DNA of 43,886 nucleotides. Origin: Streptomyces sp. G44. Lineage in GTDB: Bacteria; Actinomycetota; Actinomycetes; Streptomycetales; Streptomycetaceae. Of the stretch, positions 1 to 7,987 are shown one piece after another (the stretch's first letter is position 1; every line of letters begins with the position of its first letter). A program made the translations under genes and the position numbers. The notes below the pieces were generated by a model, which saw only the letters and a program-made list of their open reading frames with translations, was not told where the DNA came from and made no database searches. The stretch spans positions 1-43,886 of the forward strand of contig NZ_JAFEXF010000045.1 in NCBI RefSeq assembly GCF_016905445.1. Direction: 5' to 3'.

Positions 1-95
1 GGGGGGGGGGGGGGGGGGGGCGGGGGCGGGGGGGGGCGCGGGGGGGGGGCCGGGGGGCGGCCCCCCCCCCCCCGCCCCGCCCCCGCCCCGGCCCG
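1..95. other. G-run/C-run low-complexity edge
   Basis: The first ~60 bases are almost only G (20 uninterrupted at the very start) and the next ~35 almost only C, so the two halves are roughly complementary. No reading frame or promoter is believable here. It looks like a contig-end artefact (poly-G from two-colour sequencing, or a collapsed hairpin) more than biology. From about base 96 to 345 the sequence has normal Streptomyces composition but no convincing gene; it holds only the hairpin at 262-306. Confidence 0.6.
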
Positions 96-261
96 AACCG
101 CTCCCCACCGGTGCCTACAGCGCCCTGCCCCACCTGCCGTGACGCGGCCGGCCGCCAGGTGTGACGTTTTTTGACGGCGTGACGCAGTAAGAAGTGAGCC
201 GACTGGTCATCGGCCCGCGCACGAGCCGGGGTTCCCCCCGTACCTACGGCTCCGTGCCACC

Positions 262-306
262 GGCGTGGGCGGGATACGTTCCCCCGATCCCGCCCACGCC
301 GCTTTT
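262..306. terminator. Perfect 14-bp hairpin terminator
   Basis: A perfect 14-bp inverted repeat (262-275 with 287-300, stem GGCGTGGGCGGGAT) closes an 11-nt loop and is followed on the + strand by GCTTTT. It lies 45 nt beyond the stop of the leftward L,D-transpeptidase gene, so it can end that transcript; the T-tract is on the + side, so it could also stop rightward transcription entering from outside the window. Confidence 0.7.
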
Positions 307-345
307 CCCCTCCCGGGGGGAGACATCACATGCCCGGCGGACACG

Positions 346-1257
346 TCACTTGTAGATGACGACCCGGTCGCCCATCCGCACCTGCGCGAACAGGTTCGCG
401 ATCTTCTGCTCGTCCCGGACATTCACACAGCCGTGCGATCCGCCGGCGTACCCCCGCGTCGCGAAGTCCGCGGAGTAGTGCACCGCCTGGCCGCCGCTGA
501 AGAACATCGCGTACGGCATCGCCGTGTCGTACAGCGTCGAGACGTGATGGCGGGACTTCCAGTAGACCGTGAACGTGCCCTCCCGCGTCGGCGTGTACTG
601 CGAGCCGAACCGCACGTCCATCGTCGACACGACCCTGCCGTCGATCATCCAGGTGAGCGTCCGGCTGCTCTTGGCGAGGCACAGCACGCGCCCCGTCATG
701 CACCGCTTGTCCGGCGGGGCCGGCGGCATCCCGCCGCCCGCGTACAGCTCGTCCCGCGTCGGTTCGCGCGACATGGCCAGCAGCCGCTGCCAGGTGACGG
801 CGTCCGCCGCGCCGGTGGGCGGCAGGCCCCGCCTGGCCTGGAAGCCCTTGACCCCGTTGACCGTCAGCGGACCGTACAGCCCCGAGGGGTTCACCGGCAG
901 CCAGCCGATCTGGCGGAGCCTCGCCTGGAGCGCCCGCACCTGAAGGCTGCGGTCACCCTGCCGCATCAAGATCTTCGGGGCGGGCGCGCCGCTCGGGCCC
1001 GGAGCGGGCGGGGGAGTCCGCGCCGCCGGAGGGGACTGGCCCGCCGCGGGACTCTGCCCCGTCGCGGGACTCTGCCCCGCCGGGGGAGCCTGACCCGGCG
1101 CAGGGGTCCGCGCCCCCTGGGCGCCCGGCGCCGGGGCCGCGCTCCTCGGTTCCTGCTCGCCCGGCCGCGCCCCGTCGCTGCCGACCTCCACCGTCTTGCA
1201 CCCCGCGACCAGCGCCAGCACCGTCACGGCCCCCACCGACATCACGCCCTTGCCCAT
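346..1257 (-). CDS. L,D-transpeptidase lipoprotein with PG-binding domain
   Basis: 303-aa secreted lipoprotein predicted to make 3-3 peptidoglycan cross-links or attach proteins to the wall. Order: signal peptide with lipobox LVAGC (Cys20); a Pro/Gly/Gln-rich linker (~30-80) containing an 18-bp tandem DNA repeat (1045-1079); a PG_binding_1 domain (~85-150); and a C-terminal YkuD domain ending in the active-site motif SHGCVNVRD with nucleophile Cys277. The ATG at 1257 is chosen because AGAGG sits 7-8 nt upstream and the lipoprotein signal begins there; the frame is open further upstream but that part is not protein-like. It is transcribed divergently from the mutase gene. Family assignment is firm; the exact wall role is inferred. 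Confidence 0.93.
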   Translation of the reverse strand: MGKGVMSVGAVTVLALVAGCKTVEVGSDGARPGEQEPRSAAPAPGAQGARTPAPGQAPPAGQSPATGQSPAAGQSPPAARTPPPAPGPSGAPAPKILMRQGDRSLQVRALQARLRQIGWLPVNPSGLYGPLTVNGVKGFQARRGLPPTGAADAVTWQRLLAMSREPTRDELYAGGGMPPAPPDKRCMTGRVLCLAKSSRTLTWMIDGRVVSTMDVRFGSQYTPTREGTFTVYWKSRHHVSTLYDTAMPYAMFFSGGQAVHYSADFATRGYAGGSHGCVNVRDEQKIANLFAQVRMGDRVVIYK

Positions 1258-1273
1258 CACACCTCTCCGAGTC

Positions 1274-1298
1274 TGTGGACAACACTTCTGGGAGTGTT
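1274..1298. promoter_or_regulatory. DnaA box and inverted repeat between divergent genes
   Basis: In the 92-bp gap between two divergent genes, 1274-1282 reads TGTGGACAA, the exact complement of the preferred Streptomyces DnaA box TTGTCCACA. It abuts a perfect inverted repeat AACACT-N6-AGTGTT (1281-1298). Either could be an operator for one or both genes; function is inferred. Confidence 0.4.
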
Positions 1299-1349
1299 TC
1301 CCGGTTCGCTGCGCGTGACGCCTCAGTGGGCCGGGCGCAAGCTGAAGGT

Positions 1350-2930
1350 ATGACACACGAGTCGGAATCCGGACTACCCATCGAACCGGTGTACGGACCC
1401 GAGTCCTTGGCGGGATGGGACCCGCGGGAGAAGCTCGGCGCGCCCGGCGCCTACCCCTTCACCCGCGGTGTCCACCCCACCATGTACACGAGCCGCCCGT
1501 GGACCATGCGCCAGTACGCGGGCTTCGGTACGGCCGTCGAATCCAACGCCCGCTACCGGCAGTTGATCGAGCACGGCACGACCGGCCTGTCGGTCGCCTT
1601 CGATCTGCCGACGCAGATGGGGCACGACTCCGACGCGCCGCTCGCGCACGGCGAGGTCGGCAAGGTGGGGGTGGCGGTCGACTCGATCGACGACATGCGG
1701 GTGCTGTTCGACGGGATCCCGCTGGACAAGGTCTCCACGTCGATGACGATCAACGCGCCCGCCGCGCTGCTGCTCCTTCTGTACCAACTGGTGGCCGAGG
1801 AGCAGGGCGTCGCCGCGGACCGGCTGACCGGCACGATCCAGAACGATGTCCTGAAGGAGTACATCGCGCGGGGCACGTACATCTTCCCGCCACGGCCCTC
1901 GCTCCGGCTGACCGCCGACATCTTCCGGTACTGCGCGGCGGAGATGCCGCGATGGAACACCATTTCGATCTCCGGCTACCACATGGCGGAGGCGGGCGCC
2001 TCGCCCGCGCAGGAGATCGCCTTCACCCTCGCGGACGGCGTCGCGTATGTGCGGACGGCCATCGCGGCGGGCATGGACGTGGACGACTTCGCGCCGCGCC
2101 TCTCGTTCTTCTTCGTGGCCCGGACGACGTTGCTGGAGGAGGTCGCCAAGTTCCGGGCGGCGCGGCGGATCTGGGCCCGCGTCATGCGCGAGGAGTTCGG
2201 GGCGCGCGATCCCAGGTCGCTGAAGCTGCGTTTCCATACGCAGACGGCCGGGGTGCAGCTGACCGCGCAGCAGCCGGAGGTGAACCTGGTCAGGGTGGCG
2301 GTCCAGGGCCTGGGCGCGGTGCTCGGCGGCACGCAGTCGCTGCACACCAATGCCTTCGACGAGGCGATCGCGCTCCCCACCGCCGCGTCGGCCCGACTGG
2401 CGCTGCGCACGCAGCAGGTCCTGGCGTACGAGACCGACGTGACCGCCACCGTCGATCCCTTCGCGGGTTCGTACGTCATCGAGAGCATGACCGACGACGT
2501 GGAGGCGGCGGCCGTGCGGCTCATGGAGCGGGTCGAGGACCTGGGCGGCGCGGTGCACGCCATCGAGCGCGGTTTCCAGAAGGAGGAGATCGAGCGCAAC
2601 GCCTACCGCATCGCCCGCGAGACGGACAGCGGGGAACGCGTGGTCGTCGGCCTCAACCGCTTCCGGCTCGACGAGGAGGAGCCCTATGAACCGCTGCGCG
2701 TCGACCCGGCCGTCGAGGCCCGGCAGACCGCCCGCCTCGTCCGTCTGCGCGCGAGCCGCGACCAGCAGGCGGTGGACACCGCCCTCGGCGCCCTGAAGGA
2801 GGCGGCGCACGGTGACGCGAACGTGCTCCACCCGATGAAGGACGCCCTGCGGGCCCGCGCCACGGTCGGTGAGGTGTGCGGCGTGCTGCGGGAGGTGTGG
2901 GGGACGTACGTCCCGCCGGACGCGTTCTGA
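1350..2930 (+). CDS. Methylmalonyl-CoA mutase large-subunit family protein
   Basis: 526-aa TIM-barrel subunit of an adenosylcobalamin-dependent acyl-CoA mutase. It carries the family blocks [17 protein letters not shown] (44-60), IQNDVLKEY (163-171) and [10 protein letters not shown] (209-218). The residues that separate methylmalonyl-CoA from isobutyryl-CoA mutases are of the methylmalonyl type: Tyr56 (Tyr89 in Propionibacterium) and Arg174 (Arg207); His211 matches His244. One active-site position differs: His42 where Propionibacterium has Tyr75. There is no B12-binding domain in the ORF and no small subunit nearby, so a separate cobalamin-binding partner must be encoded elsewhere. The ATG at 1350 is chosen because homologous sequence starts there. 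Probably methylmalonyl/succinyl-CoA interconversion; the substrate is inferred from residues. Confidence 0.9.
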   Translation: MTHESESGLPIEPVYGPESLAGWDPREKLGAPGAYPFTRGVHPTMYTSRPWTMRQYAGFGTAVESNARYRQLIEHGTTGLSVAFDLPTQMGHDSDAPLAHGEVGKVGVAVDSIDDMRVLFDGIPLDKVSTSMTINAPAALLLLLYQLVAEEQGVAADRLTGTIQNDVLKEYIARGTYIFPPRPSLRLTADIFRYCAAEMPRWNTISISGYHMAEAGASPAQEIAFTLADGVAYVRTAIAAGMDVDDFAPRLSFFFVARTTLLEEVAKFRAARRIWARVMREEFGARDPRSLKLRFHTQTAGVQLTAQQPEVNLVRVAVQGLGAVLGGTQSLHTNAFDEAIALPTAASARLALRTQQVLAYETDVTATVDPFAGSYVIESMTDDVEAAAVRLMERVEDLGGAVHAIERGFQKEEIERNAYRIARETDSGERVVVGLNRFRLDEEEPYEPLRVDPAVEARQTARLVRLRASRDQQAVDTALGALKEAAHGDANVLHPMKDALRARATVGEVCGVLREVWGTYVPPDAF

Positions 2931-3039
2931 GGAGCGGCCGTCCGGCTGCGAGGGGAGGCCGCCCGTCACTGACGGGGACGCCTTCCGTCGTCCGCAGGAC
3001 ACCTCCCCCTGCGCCGTACGTCCGTGCGAGACTCCGGCC

Positions 3040-3699
3040 ATGCTGGGTGTCACCGATCTGCCGACCTATCTCGCGGGTCTCGTCCTGATCGTTCTGCTGC
3101 CGGGACCGAACTCGCTGTACGTCCTCTCCGTGGCCGCGCGCCGGGGTGTGCGCACCGGGTACACCGCCGCCGCGGGCGTCTGGTGCGGCGACGCCGTGCT
3201 GATGACGCTGTCGGCGGCCGGAGTGGCGTCGCTGCTCCAGGCCAACGCGCTGCTCTTCGGCATCGTGAAGTACGCCGGTGCCGGCTATCTGAGCTGGCTC
3301 GCGTTCGGGATGCTGCGGGCCGCCGTCGCGATGTGGCGGGCCCGGCACGAGCGGGCGGCGCGGGACGGCCGGGAGGGCGGCGAGGGCGAGGGCACCGGGG
3401 AGCGGCCGTTCCGCAGGGCGCTCGTGATCAGTCTGCTCAATCCGAAGGCGATCTTCTTCTTCATCGCCTTCTTCGTGCAGTTCGTCGACCCCGGGTACGC
3501 CTACCCGGCCCTCTCCTTCGTCGTGCTCGGCGTCCTCGCGCAGGTCGCGAGCTTCCTCTACCTCACCGCCCTGATCTTCGGCGGCACCAAGCTCGCGGCC
3601 GCCTTCCGCCGCCGCAAGCGGCTCTCGGCGGGAGCCACCTCGGCGGCGGGCGCGCTGTTCCTCGGCTTCGCCGTGAAGCTGTCGCTCAGCAGCGTCTGA
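3040..3699 (+). CDS. LysE/LeuE-family amino-acid exporter
   Basis: 219-aa inner-membrane protein with about six hydrophobic segments. It has the two family signatures: LLPGPNSLYV near residues 19-28 and LLNPKAIFFFIAFF in the second half, separated by a charged cytoplasmic loop rich in Arg/Glu/Gly. The family exports basic or neutral amino acids; the substrate cannot be read from the sequence. The ATG at 3040 starts directly at the first membrane helix and has GAGACT six bases upstream, a plausible -10 for a leaderless message; the open frame further upstream overlaps the mutase end and is not protein-like. It converges on the marR-type gene with only 15 bp between stops. Confidence 0.88.
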   Translation: MLGVTDLPTYLAGLVLIVLLPGPNSLYVLSVAARRGVRTGYTAAAGVWCGDAVLMTLSAAGVASLLQANALLFGIVKYAGAGYLSWLAFGMLRAAVAMWRARHERAARDGREGGEGEGTGERPFRRALVISLLNPKAIFFFIAFFVQFVDPGYAYPALSFVVLGVLAQVASFLYLTALIFGGTKLAAAFRRRKRLSAGATSAAGALFLGFAVKLSLSSV

Positions 3700-3714
3700 G
3701 ACACCCGGTGCCGC

Positions 3715-4185
3715 TCAGTGGTGCCAGGCGGTGCCGCTCACGTTGTGGATCATCCGCTGGAGGACCTTCAGCGTGCGTACGTACTCCTCGTCCGTGACGC
3801 CCTCGCGGATCTCGGCGAGGATGTTCCGCTGCCGCTCGGCCACACGGTCCCGGAGGTCTCGGCCCGCACCGGTGAGCGCGATGCGGCCCGCGGCGTCCTC
3901 GGTGATCAGGCCGCGGTCGTGGAGCGCGCCGATGTTGTGCCGCAGGGCGCTCTCGCCGGTTTCGAGGTAACCCCTCAGGACCGTCACGACCTCGTCGCGG
4001 TCGCGGCCCTCCGGCGGCGTGTCCAGGAGCTGGTTGAGGACCCACCACTGGGGCTGGGTGAGGCCGAGTTCCGCGAGGGCGGTGCGGATGTGGTTGACCA
4101 CGGCCGCGCCCGCGGCGGAACTCCAGTAGCCGATGGGCTGGTTGAGCAGGTCTTCGTCGCTGTGCGAGTACGTGAAGGTCGTCAT
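3715..4185 (-). CDS. MarR-family winged-helix regulator
   Basis: 156-aa dimeric repressor of the MarR type: an N-terminal helical arm (1-35), a winged helix (~40-110; LTQPQWWVLNQLL, recognition helix ESALRHNIGALHDRGLI, wing AAGRIALT) and a C-terminal dimerisation helix. The gene lies downstream of the acyltransferase on the same strand but has its own promoter, whose -35/-10 spacer is filled by a perfect palindrome (4200-4221), so autorepression is likely. The message is probably leaderless (TACGTT, 7 nt, ATG). Its ligand and other targets are unknown; the adjacent LysE exporter is an obvious candidate target. Confidence 0.88.
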   Translation of the reverse strand: MTTFTYSHSDEDLLNQPIGYWSSAAGAAVVNHIRTALAELGLTQPQWWVLNQLLDTPPEGRDRDEVVTVLRGYLETGESALRHNIGALHDRGLITEDAAGRIALTGAGRDLRDRVAERQRNILAEIREGVTDEEYVRTLKVLQRMIHNVSGTAWHH

Positions 4186-4192
4186 GGCTGCG

Positions 4193-4223
4193 AACGTAGG
4201 ACCTCAAGTCCGCTTGAGGTCAA
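4193..4223 (-). promoter_or_regulatory. marR promoter with palindromic operator
   Basis: Reading the minus strand: -35 TTGACC (4223-4218), a 19-bp spacer, -10 TACGTT (4198-4193), 7 nt, then the ATG at 4185. The spacer region holds a perfect 9-bp inverted repeat GACCTCAAG-N4-CTTGAGGTC (4200-4221), the form expected for a MarR operator. It overlaps the last codons and stop of the acyltransferase gene. Confidence 0.7.
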
Positions 4224-5385
4224 GCGAGGGCGAGGTGCTCCGGAGGGTGAGGCCCCGGCCGAGGCCGGTGCGGATCGCCGGGGTCAGCCACGCCTCCACG
4301 TACCGGTTCAGGAGCCACGCCAGCGCCAGCATCGCGGCGATCGTCAGGGCGAACGTCGCGTACGACGGCAGGCCGAGGCCCTGGTGCAGCGCCCGGACGG
4401 TCACCCAGCCCAGGTGCTCGTGCACCAGGTAGAAGGGGTACGTCAGGGCGCCCGCGACGGTCAGCCAGCGCCAGTTCACCCGGTGGAGGTGGCCGAGCGC
4501 GATCAGGAGCACCGCAGCGAAGCCCGCCGTGACGACCGCGATGATCACGAGCGAGGAGCGGTACGAGAAGGAGCCCGGGTCCGGCGCGTGCCACAGGCCG
4601 GAGACCGCGTGGTGCTGGCCGGTCAGCCAGCTGACGCCCGTGATGCCCCACGCCGTGAGGTCGTGCCGGTCGCGGTGGATGAGGTACACGCCGATGCCGC
4701 CGACGAAGAACGGGGCGTACTCCGGCATGAGGACCACGTCGAGCAGCGGCTCGTCCGCGGCCCGCGCCATCGCCGCGGCCAGGGTCCACACCGCGCAGAA
4801 CAGCACCACCCGCGCCCGGGTCGCGCCGGGCAGCACCACGCAGAGGGCGAACAGCGCGTAGAAGCGCAGCTCGGCCCAGAGCGTCCAGCACACGCCGAGC
4901 ACCCGGTCCGCGCCCAGCGGCTGCTGGAGCATGGTGAGGTTCACCAGCGCGTCGCTGGGGGAGACCGCGTCGTACGCCACGACCGGCAGCGCGAAGACCG
5001 CCGTCACCAGGACGACCGCCGCCCAGTAGGAGGGCAGCAGGCGGGAGGCCCGGGAGGCGAAGAAGGAGCGCAGGGGCCTGCCCCAGCCGCTCATGCAGAT
5101 GACGAAGCCGCTGATCACGAAGAAGATCTGCACGCCGAGACAGCCGTACGCGAACCATTCGTGCGCGGTGGGGAACTGGGTCCTGGGCGAGCTGCCCCAG
5201 GCCTCGCTTATCTCGCCGTCACGGCCGCCGTAGTGGTAGGCGGCGACCATGAGCGCGGCGATCAGGCGCAGTCCGTCCAGGGCGCGCAGCCGGGGCTTCG
5301 CGCGCGGGGGGACGATGGTGGCCGGGGGCGTGCCGGTGCCCGCCCCCGGAATTATGTCCGGGAGCGGCGGTGCGGGGGCCGTCAT
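4204..5385 (-). CDS. Acyltransferase family 3 membrane protein (OafA-like)
   Basis: 393-aa polytopic membrane protein of the acyltransferase-3 family, which moves acetyl or other acyl groups onto cell-surface sugars. The N-terminal hallmark is visible: RALDGLRLIAALMVAAYH, with the essential His in YHYGG, followed by FFVISGFVI and about nine further hydrophobic segments. Its ATG overlaps the stop of the upstream polysialyltransferase-like gene by four bases (ATGA, 5382-5385), so the two are translationally coupled. I infer that it O-acylates the glycopolymer made by this cluster. The 3' end carries the promoter of the marR-type gene. Confidence 0.88.
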   Translation of the reverse strand: MTAPAPPLPDIIPGAGTGTPPATIVPPRAKPRLRALDGLRLIAALMVAAYHYGGRDGEISEAWGSSPRTQFPTAHEWFAYGCLGVQIFFVISGFVICMSGWGRPLRSFFASRASRLLPSYWAAVVLVTAVFALPVVAYDAVSPSDALVNLTMLQQPLGADRVLGVCWTLWAELRFYALFALCVVLPGATRARVVLFCAVWTLAAAMARAADEPLLDVVLMPEYAPFFVGGIGVYLIHRDRHDLTAWGITGVSWLTGQHHAVSGLWHAPDPGSFSYRSSLVIIAVVTAGFAAVLLIALGHLHRVNWRWLTVAGALTYPFYLVHEHLGWVTVRALHQGLGLPSYATFALTIAAMLALAWLLNRYVEAWLTPAIRTGLGRGLTLRSTSPSLDLKRT

Positions 5386-6815
5386 CCGAGAGCGGTCCGC
5401 TTGATGGAGCGCTGCACCGAACGGGCCCGCCGCGCCACCCGCCGCACCGCCGCGTTGCGCGGGATGAAGGCGAGCTGCGAGGGCAGCGCGCCGGGCAGGG
5501 CCAGTGCGGTCAGCCGGCGCCGCTTGAAGTAACGCCAGGTGCCGGGGCCGAGGTTGCGGGCGAGGTAGCGCTCGGCGTCGGCGCGCAGGCCGGGGTAGAT
5601 CTGCGGCTGCATCGCGAAGCCGACGGCCTTGAGGAGGTTCGTCAGCTCGCCGGTGCCCATGGCCGGGCGCCGCTCGGTGACCGCCGTGCGGTCGCTCAGG
5701 TCGGGCAGCAGCGCGTCGACGATCGTGACGGGGACGCGGTTGCTGTTCTGGTAGGGCGCGAGGCGCTCCAGGAGGAGTTCCGTGCCGGTGCGGGCGACGG
5801 GCAGGCCGTAGAGCGCGGACGCGGTGAGCAGGGCGGTGGAGAAGCAGCCGACGACAAGGGCGGGCCGCATCCGCTGGTACAGCACCTCCGCGAGCACCGG
5901 CGTGTCGAGCACGGTCAGCTCGACGCCGATCGCCTCCGCCTCCTTCTCCAGGGCGCGCGACCAGCGGGCGGGGGCCGTGGGGTGCGGCTTGAACACCACC
6001 TGGGTGTGGCCGAGAGCGGCGGCGCCGCGCACCATGCGGATGTGCAGCTCCTCCTCTTCCTCGGCGGTGAGGATGTTCAGGGCGGAGAGGTACTGACCGA
6101 GGACGAGGGCGGGGGCCTGCGCTTCGGGCAGCTCCGCGCCCGCCGGCTGCCCGTCGTCGGCGGCCAGTTCCGCCAGCACCTTCGTGAACGCGTCCGTCGG
6201 CACGATCTCCGGCGCGACACCGAACTCGGTGAGCAGGAGCGGTGTGAGCCCCGGCACCAGGTCCAGGTGGAGCAGGCGCCGCACGCGCGTGCCGATCAGG
6301 GGGTCGAGCTTGTTGCGGGTGGGGCCGTAGCTCATCAGGCCGTCGGCGTAGACGTCCACGGGGACGCCGGTGAAGATCTGCGCGAGCGCCAGCGCCGGGT
6401 TGACCTGGATCGACTCGACGGCCAGCTCGACGGCGTCGTCACCGAGGTCCCAGAGCATCCGCACGTACCGCTCCCACAGCACGACGTCGTCGCCGCGCGG
6501 GGCCCAGCCGCCGGGGTGGAAGGGGAAGACGGCCTCGTTCCAGGAGCGTACGTCGTCGAACCGGCCGCGCAGCCGGTCGAACCCCGGCATCGCGTCGAGC
6601 GCGGTCGTCGTCTCCGGTGTCGCCGCGTTGTTGCTGACGAGCAGGATGCGGCGGTCGGCGGGGCCGAAGCGGTCGGCGTCCAGGGCGGCGGCGAGCGTCG
6701 CGGCGCCGTAGAGCGTGGACGCCAGGAAGATCTGGGTGGTCCGCCGGGCGGGGCGGGAGGCCGCCGGGGCCGCCGCGGTCGCTGGGGCCGCCGCGGTCGC
6801 TGGGGTGGTCGTCAC
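5382..6815 (-). CDS. Polysialyltransferase-like glycosyltransferase
   Basis: 477-aa GT-B type enzyme resembling bacterial alpha-2,8-polysialyltransferases. Visible motifs follow that family's order: an acidic-Gly motif YADGLMSYG (156-164), the HP motif VFKPHP (274-279) and the Ser/Thr motif GCFSTALL (323-330). The N-terminus is Ala/Thr/Pro-rich and encoded by an 18-bp tandem repeat (6766-6801). It starts at a GTG inside a GTGA overlap with the GT2 gene and ends in an ATGA overlap with the acyltransferase gene, so the three form one coupled unit. Likely role: transfer of CMP-activated nonulosonic acid onto a growing polymer. The donor is inferred from the neighbouring synthesis genes. Confidence 0.82.
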   Translation of the reverse strand: MTTTPATAAAPATAAAPAASRPARRTTQIFLASTLYGAATLAAALDADRFGPADRRILLVSNNAATPETTTALDAMPGFDRLRGRFDDVRSWNEAVFPFHPGGWAPRGDDVVLWERYVRMLWDLGDDAVELAVESIQVNPALALAQIFTGVPVDVYADGLMSYGPTRNKLDPLIGTRVRRLLHLDLVPGLTPLLLTEFGVAPEIVPTDAFTKVLAELAADDGQPAGAELPEAQAPALVLGQYLSALNILTAEEEEELHIRMVRGAAALGHTQVVFKPHPTAPARWSRALEKEAEAIGVELTVLDTPVLAEVLYQRMRPALVVGCFSTALLTASALYGLPVARTGTELLLERLAPYQNSNRVPVTIVDALLPDLSDRTAVTERRPAMGTGELTNLLKAVGFAMQPQIYPGLRADAERYLARNLGPGTWRYFKRRRLTALALPGALPSQLAFIPRNAAVRRVARRARSVQRSIKRTALG

Positions 6816-7789
6816 GCCGCCACCTCCGCCGAGACGGGCCGGCGGCGCAGCCTGCGCAGGCGGGTCGCCCGCTGGATGTCCATGGAGTCGAGCGCCTCAT
6901 CGAGCACGCCCTGCGGCATGCGCTTCAGCGCGGCCGCACTCATTGACTTCAATTTGCGCGCCACGGATGGCTCGAACCTTTCGATGGATCCCAGGTGATG
7001 GGAGATGATCGCGCAGTAAGTGCGCACGGCTTTCGGCAGCAGTTCCGCCGCGTCCCGGTCGGCCGCGGTTTCCCGGATCACCTGGTCGAATGCGTTGATG
7101 AAATCGAGCTGTCGCACGTCGCCGATCTGGGTGAGCGACGAGGCGACCCCGCGGCGGTAGAACACCCCGAGAAGACCGACCGAGGCGAAGGATTCCGCCT
7201 CGCGGTGCAGCCGCCAGATCCACGGCCGGTCCTCCGCGGTGCGCAGGCCGTCGGTGAAGTGCAGCAGGCCCGCGTCGGCGAGCCGGCGGTGGTACATGCC
7301 CGCCCAGGCGTACGCGTAGTCGACGGACGTCGACCGGTCGGCGGGGAGTATCACCTCGCGCGGGCTCATCACGACGCCGCGCCTGCCGTGCGGGACACGG
7401 TGGACCGTGCGGGCCCGCGCGGTGCACTGCACATGGTCGGTGCGGACGAAGTCACACCCCAACTCCTCGATGTGCGACAGGAGTTGTTCGTAGTAGCCGG
7501 GCGCGAGCCAGTCGTCACCGTCCAGGAAGGTGAGGTACTCGCCACGCGCCGCGTCGAGGCCCGTGTTGCGGGCGGTCGCGAGCCCGCCGTTCTTCTCATG
7601 TCTGAGGTGGACGGCGCCGGGAAGCTCGCGCGCCGCACGCTCCAGGATGTCCGGGGTCTCGTCGCGCGAACAGTCGTCGACGAGAATGAATTCGAAGTCG
7701 TCGCGCGCGTTCGCACGCAGACTCCTCAAGGTGTCGGGCGCGTATTGCTGCACGTTGTAGAACGGCACGATGACGGAGAGCTTAACCAC
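6812..7789 (-). CDS. GT2-family glycosyltransferase
   Basis: 325-aa GT-A glycosyltransferase. The N-terminal nucleotide-binding part is classical: LSVIVPFYN (4-12), FILVDDCS (34-41), GGLATARNTGLDAARGEY and the metal-binding DGDD (90-93). The remainder is helical and basic with a C-terminal Arg-rich tail, suggesting membrane contact. The GTG at 7789 is chosen because the family fold begins immediately after it; the frame stays open for 211 codons upstream but that stretch is antisense to the next gene and not protein-like. First gene of a three-gene coupled unit. It may add the non-sialic backbone sugar of the polymer; acceptor and donor cannot be read from the sequence. Confidence 0.87.
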   Translation of the reverse strand: MVKLSVIVPFYNVQQYAPDTLRSLRANARDDFEFILVDDCSRDETPDILERAARELPGAVHLRHEKNGGLATARNTGLDAARGEYLTFLDGDDWLAPGYYEQLLSHIEELGCDFVRTDHVQCTARARTVHRVPHGRRGVVMSPREVILPADRSTSVDYAYAWAGMYHRRLADAGLLHFTDGLRTAEDRPWIWRLHREAESFASVGLLGVFYRRGVASSLTQIGDVRQLDFINAFDQVIRETAADRDAAELLPKAVRTYCAIISHHLGSIERFEPSVARKLKSMSAAALKRMPQGVLDEALDSMDIQRATRLRRLRRRPVSAEVAA

Positions 7790-7987
7790 GTGGGTGACGT
7801 TAGGTGTCGGCCCGTCATTCGGATCGACCCGCAGAGGTATGCCAGGTGAACGACGCGTGGCGGAACGGTTAACCGGGCTGCTGACAAGGCATTTCGCGGG
7901 GCGATTCGCCGTTCGTCGGCGTGCTGTTAACCGTTTGTTGCACCTGAGTTGGGCCGCGAATCGAAATGGCTTCCTAGCGTCTGGGAT
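7782..7987. promoter_or_regulatory. Divergent promoter region with TTAACC repeats
   Basis: This gap separates the two halves of the glycopolymer cluster. TTAACC occurs three times (7782-7787, 7869-7874, 7927-7932), the middle copy inside a perfect palindrome CGGTTAACCG (7866-7875). The rightward gene has TAGCGT 7 nt before its GTG (7988), a likely -10 of a leaderless transcript. The repeats are a candidate shared operator; no known regulator is assigned. Confidence 0.45.

Noticed and set aside
3718..5532. Open frame of about 600 codons on the + strand over the marR and acyltransferase genes
   Set aside because: Translation is low-complexity (Arg, Gly, Glu, His) and it lies exactly opposite two recognisable proteins; an antisense shadow.
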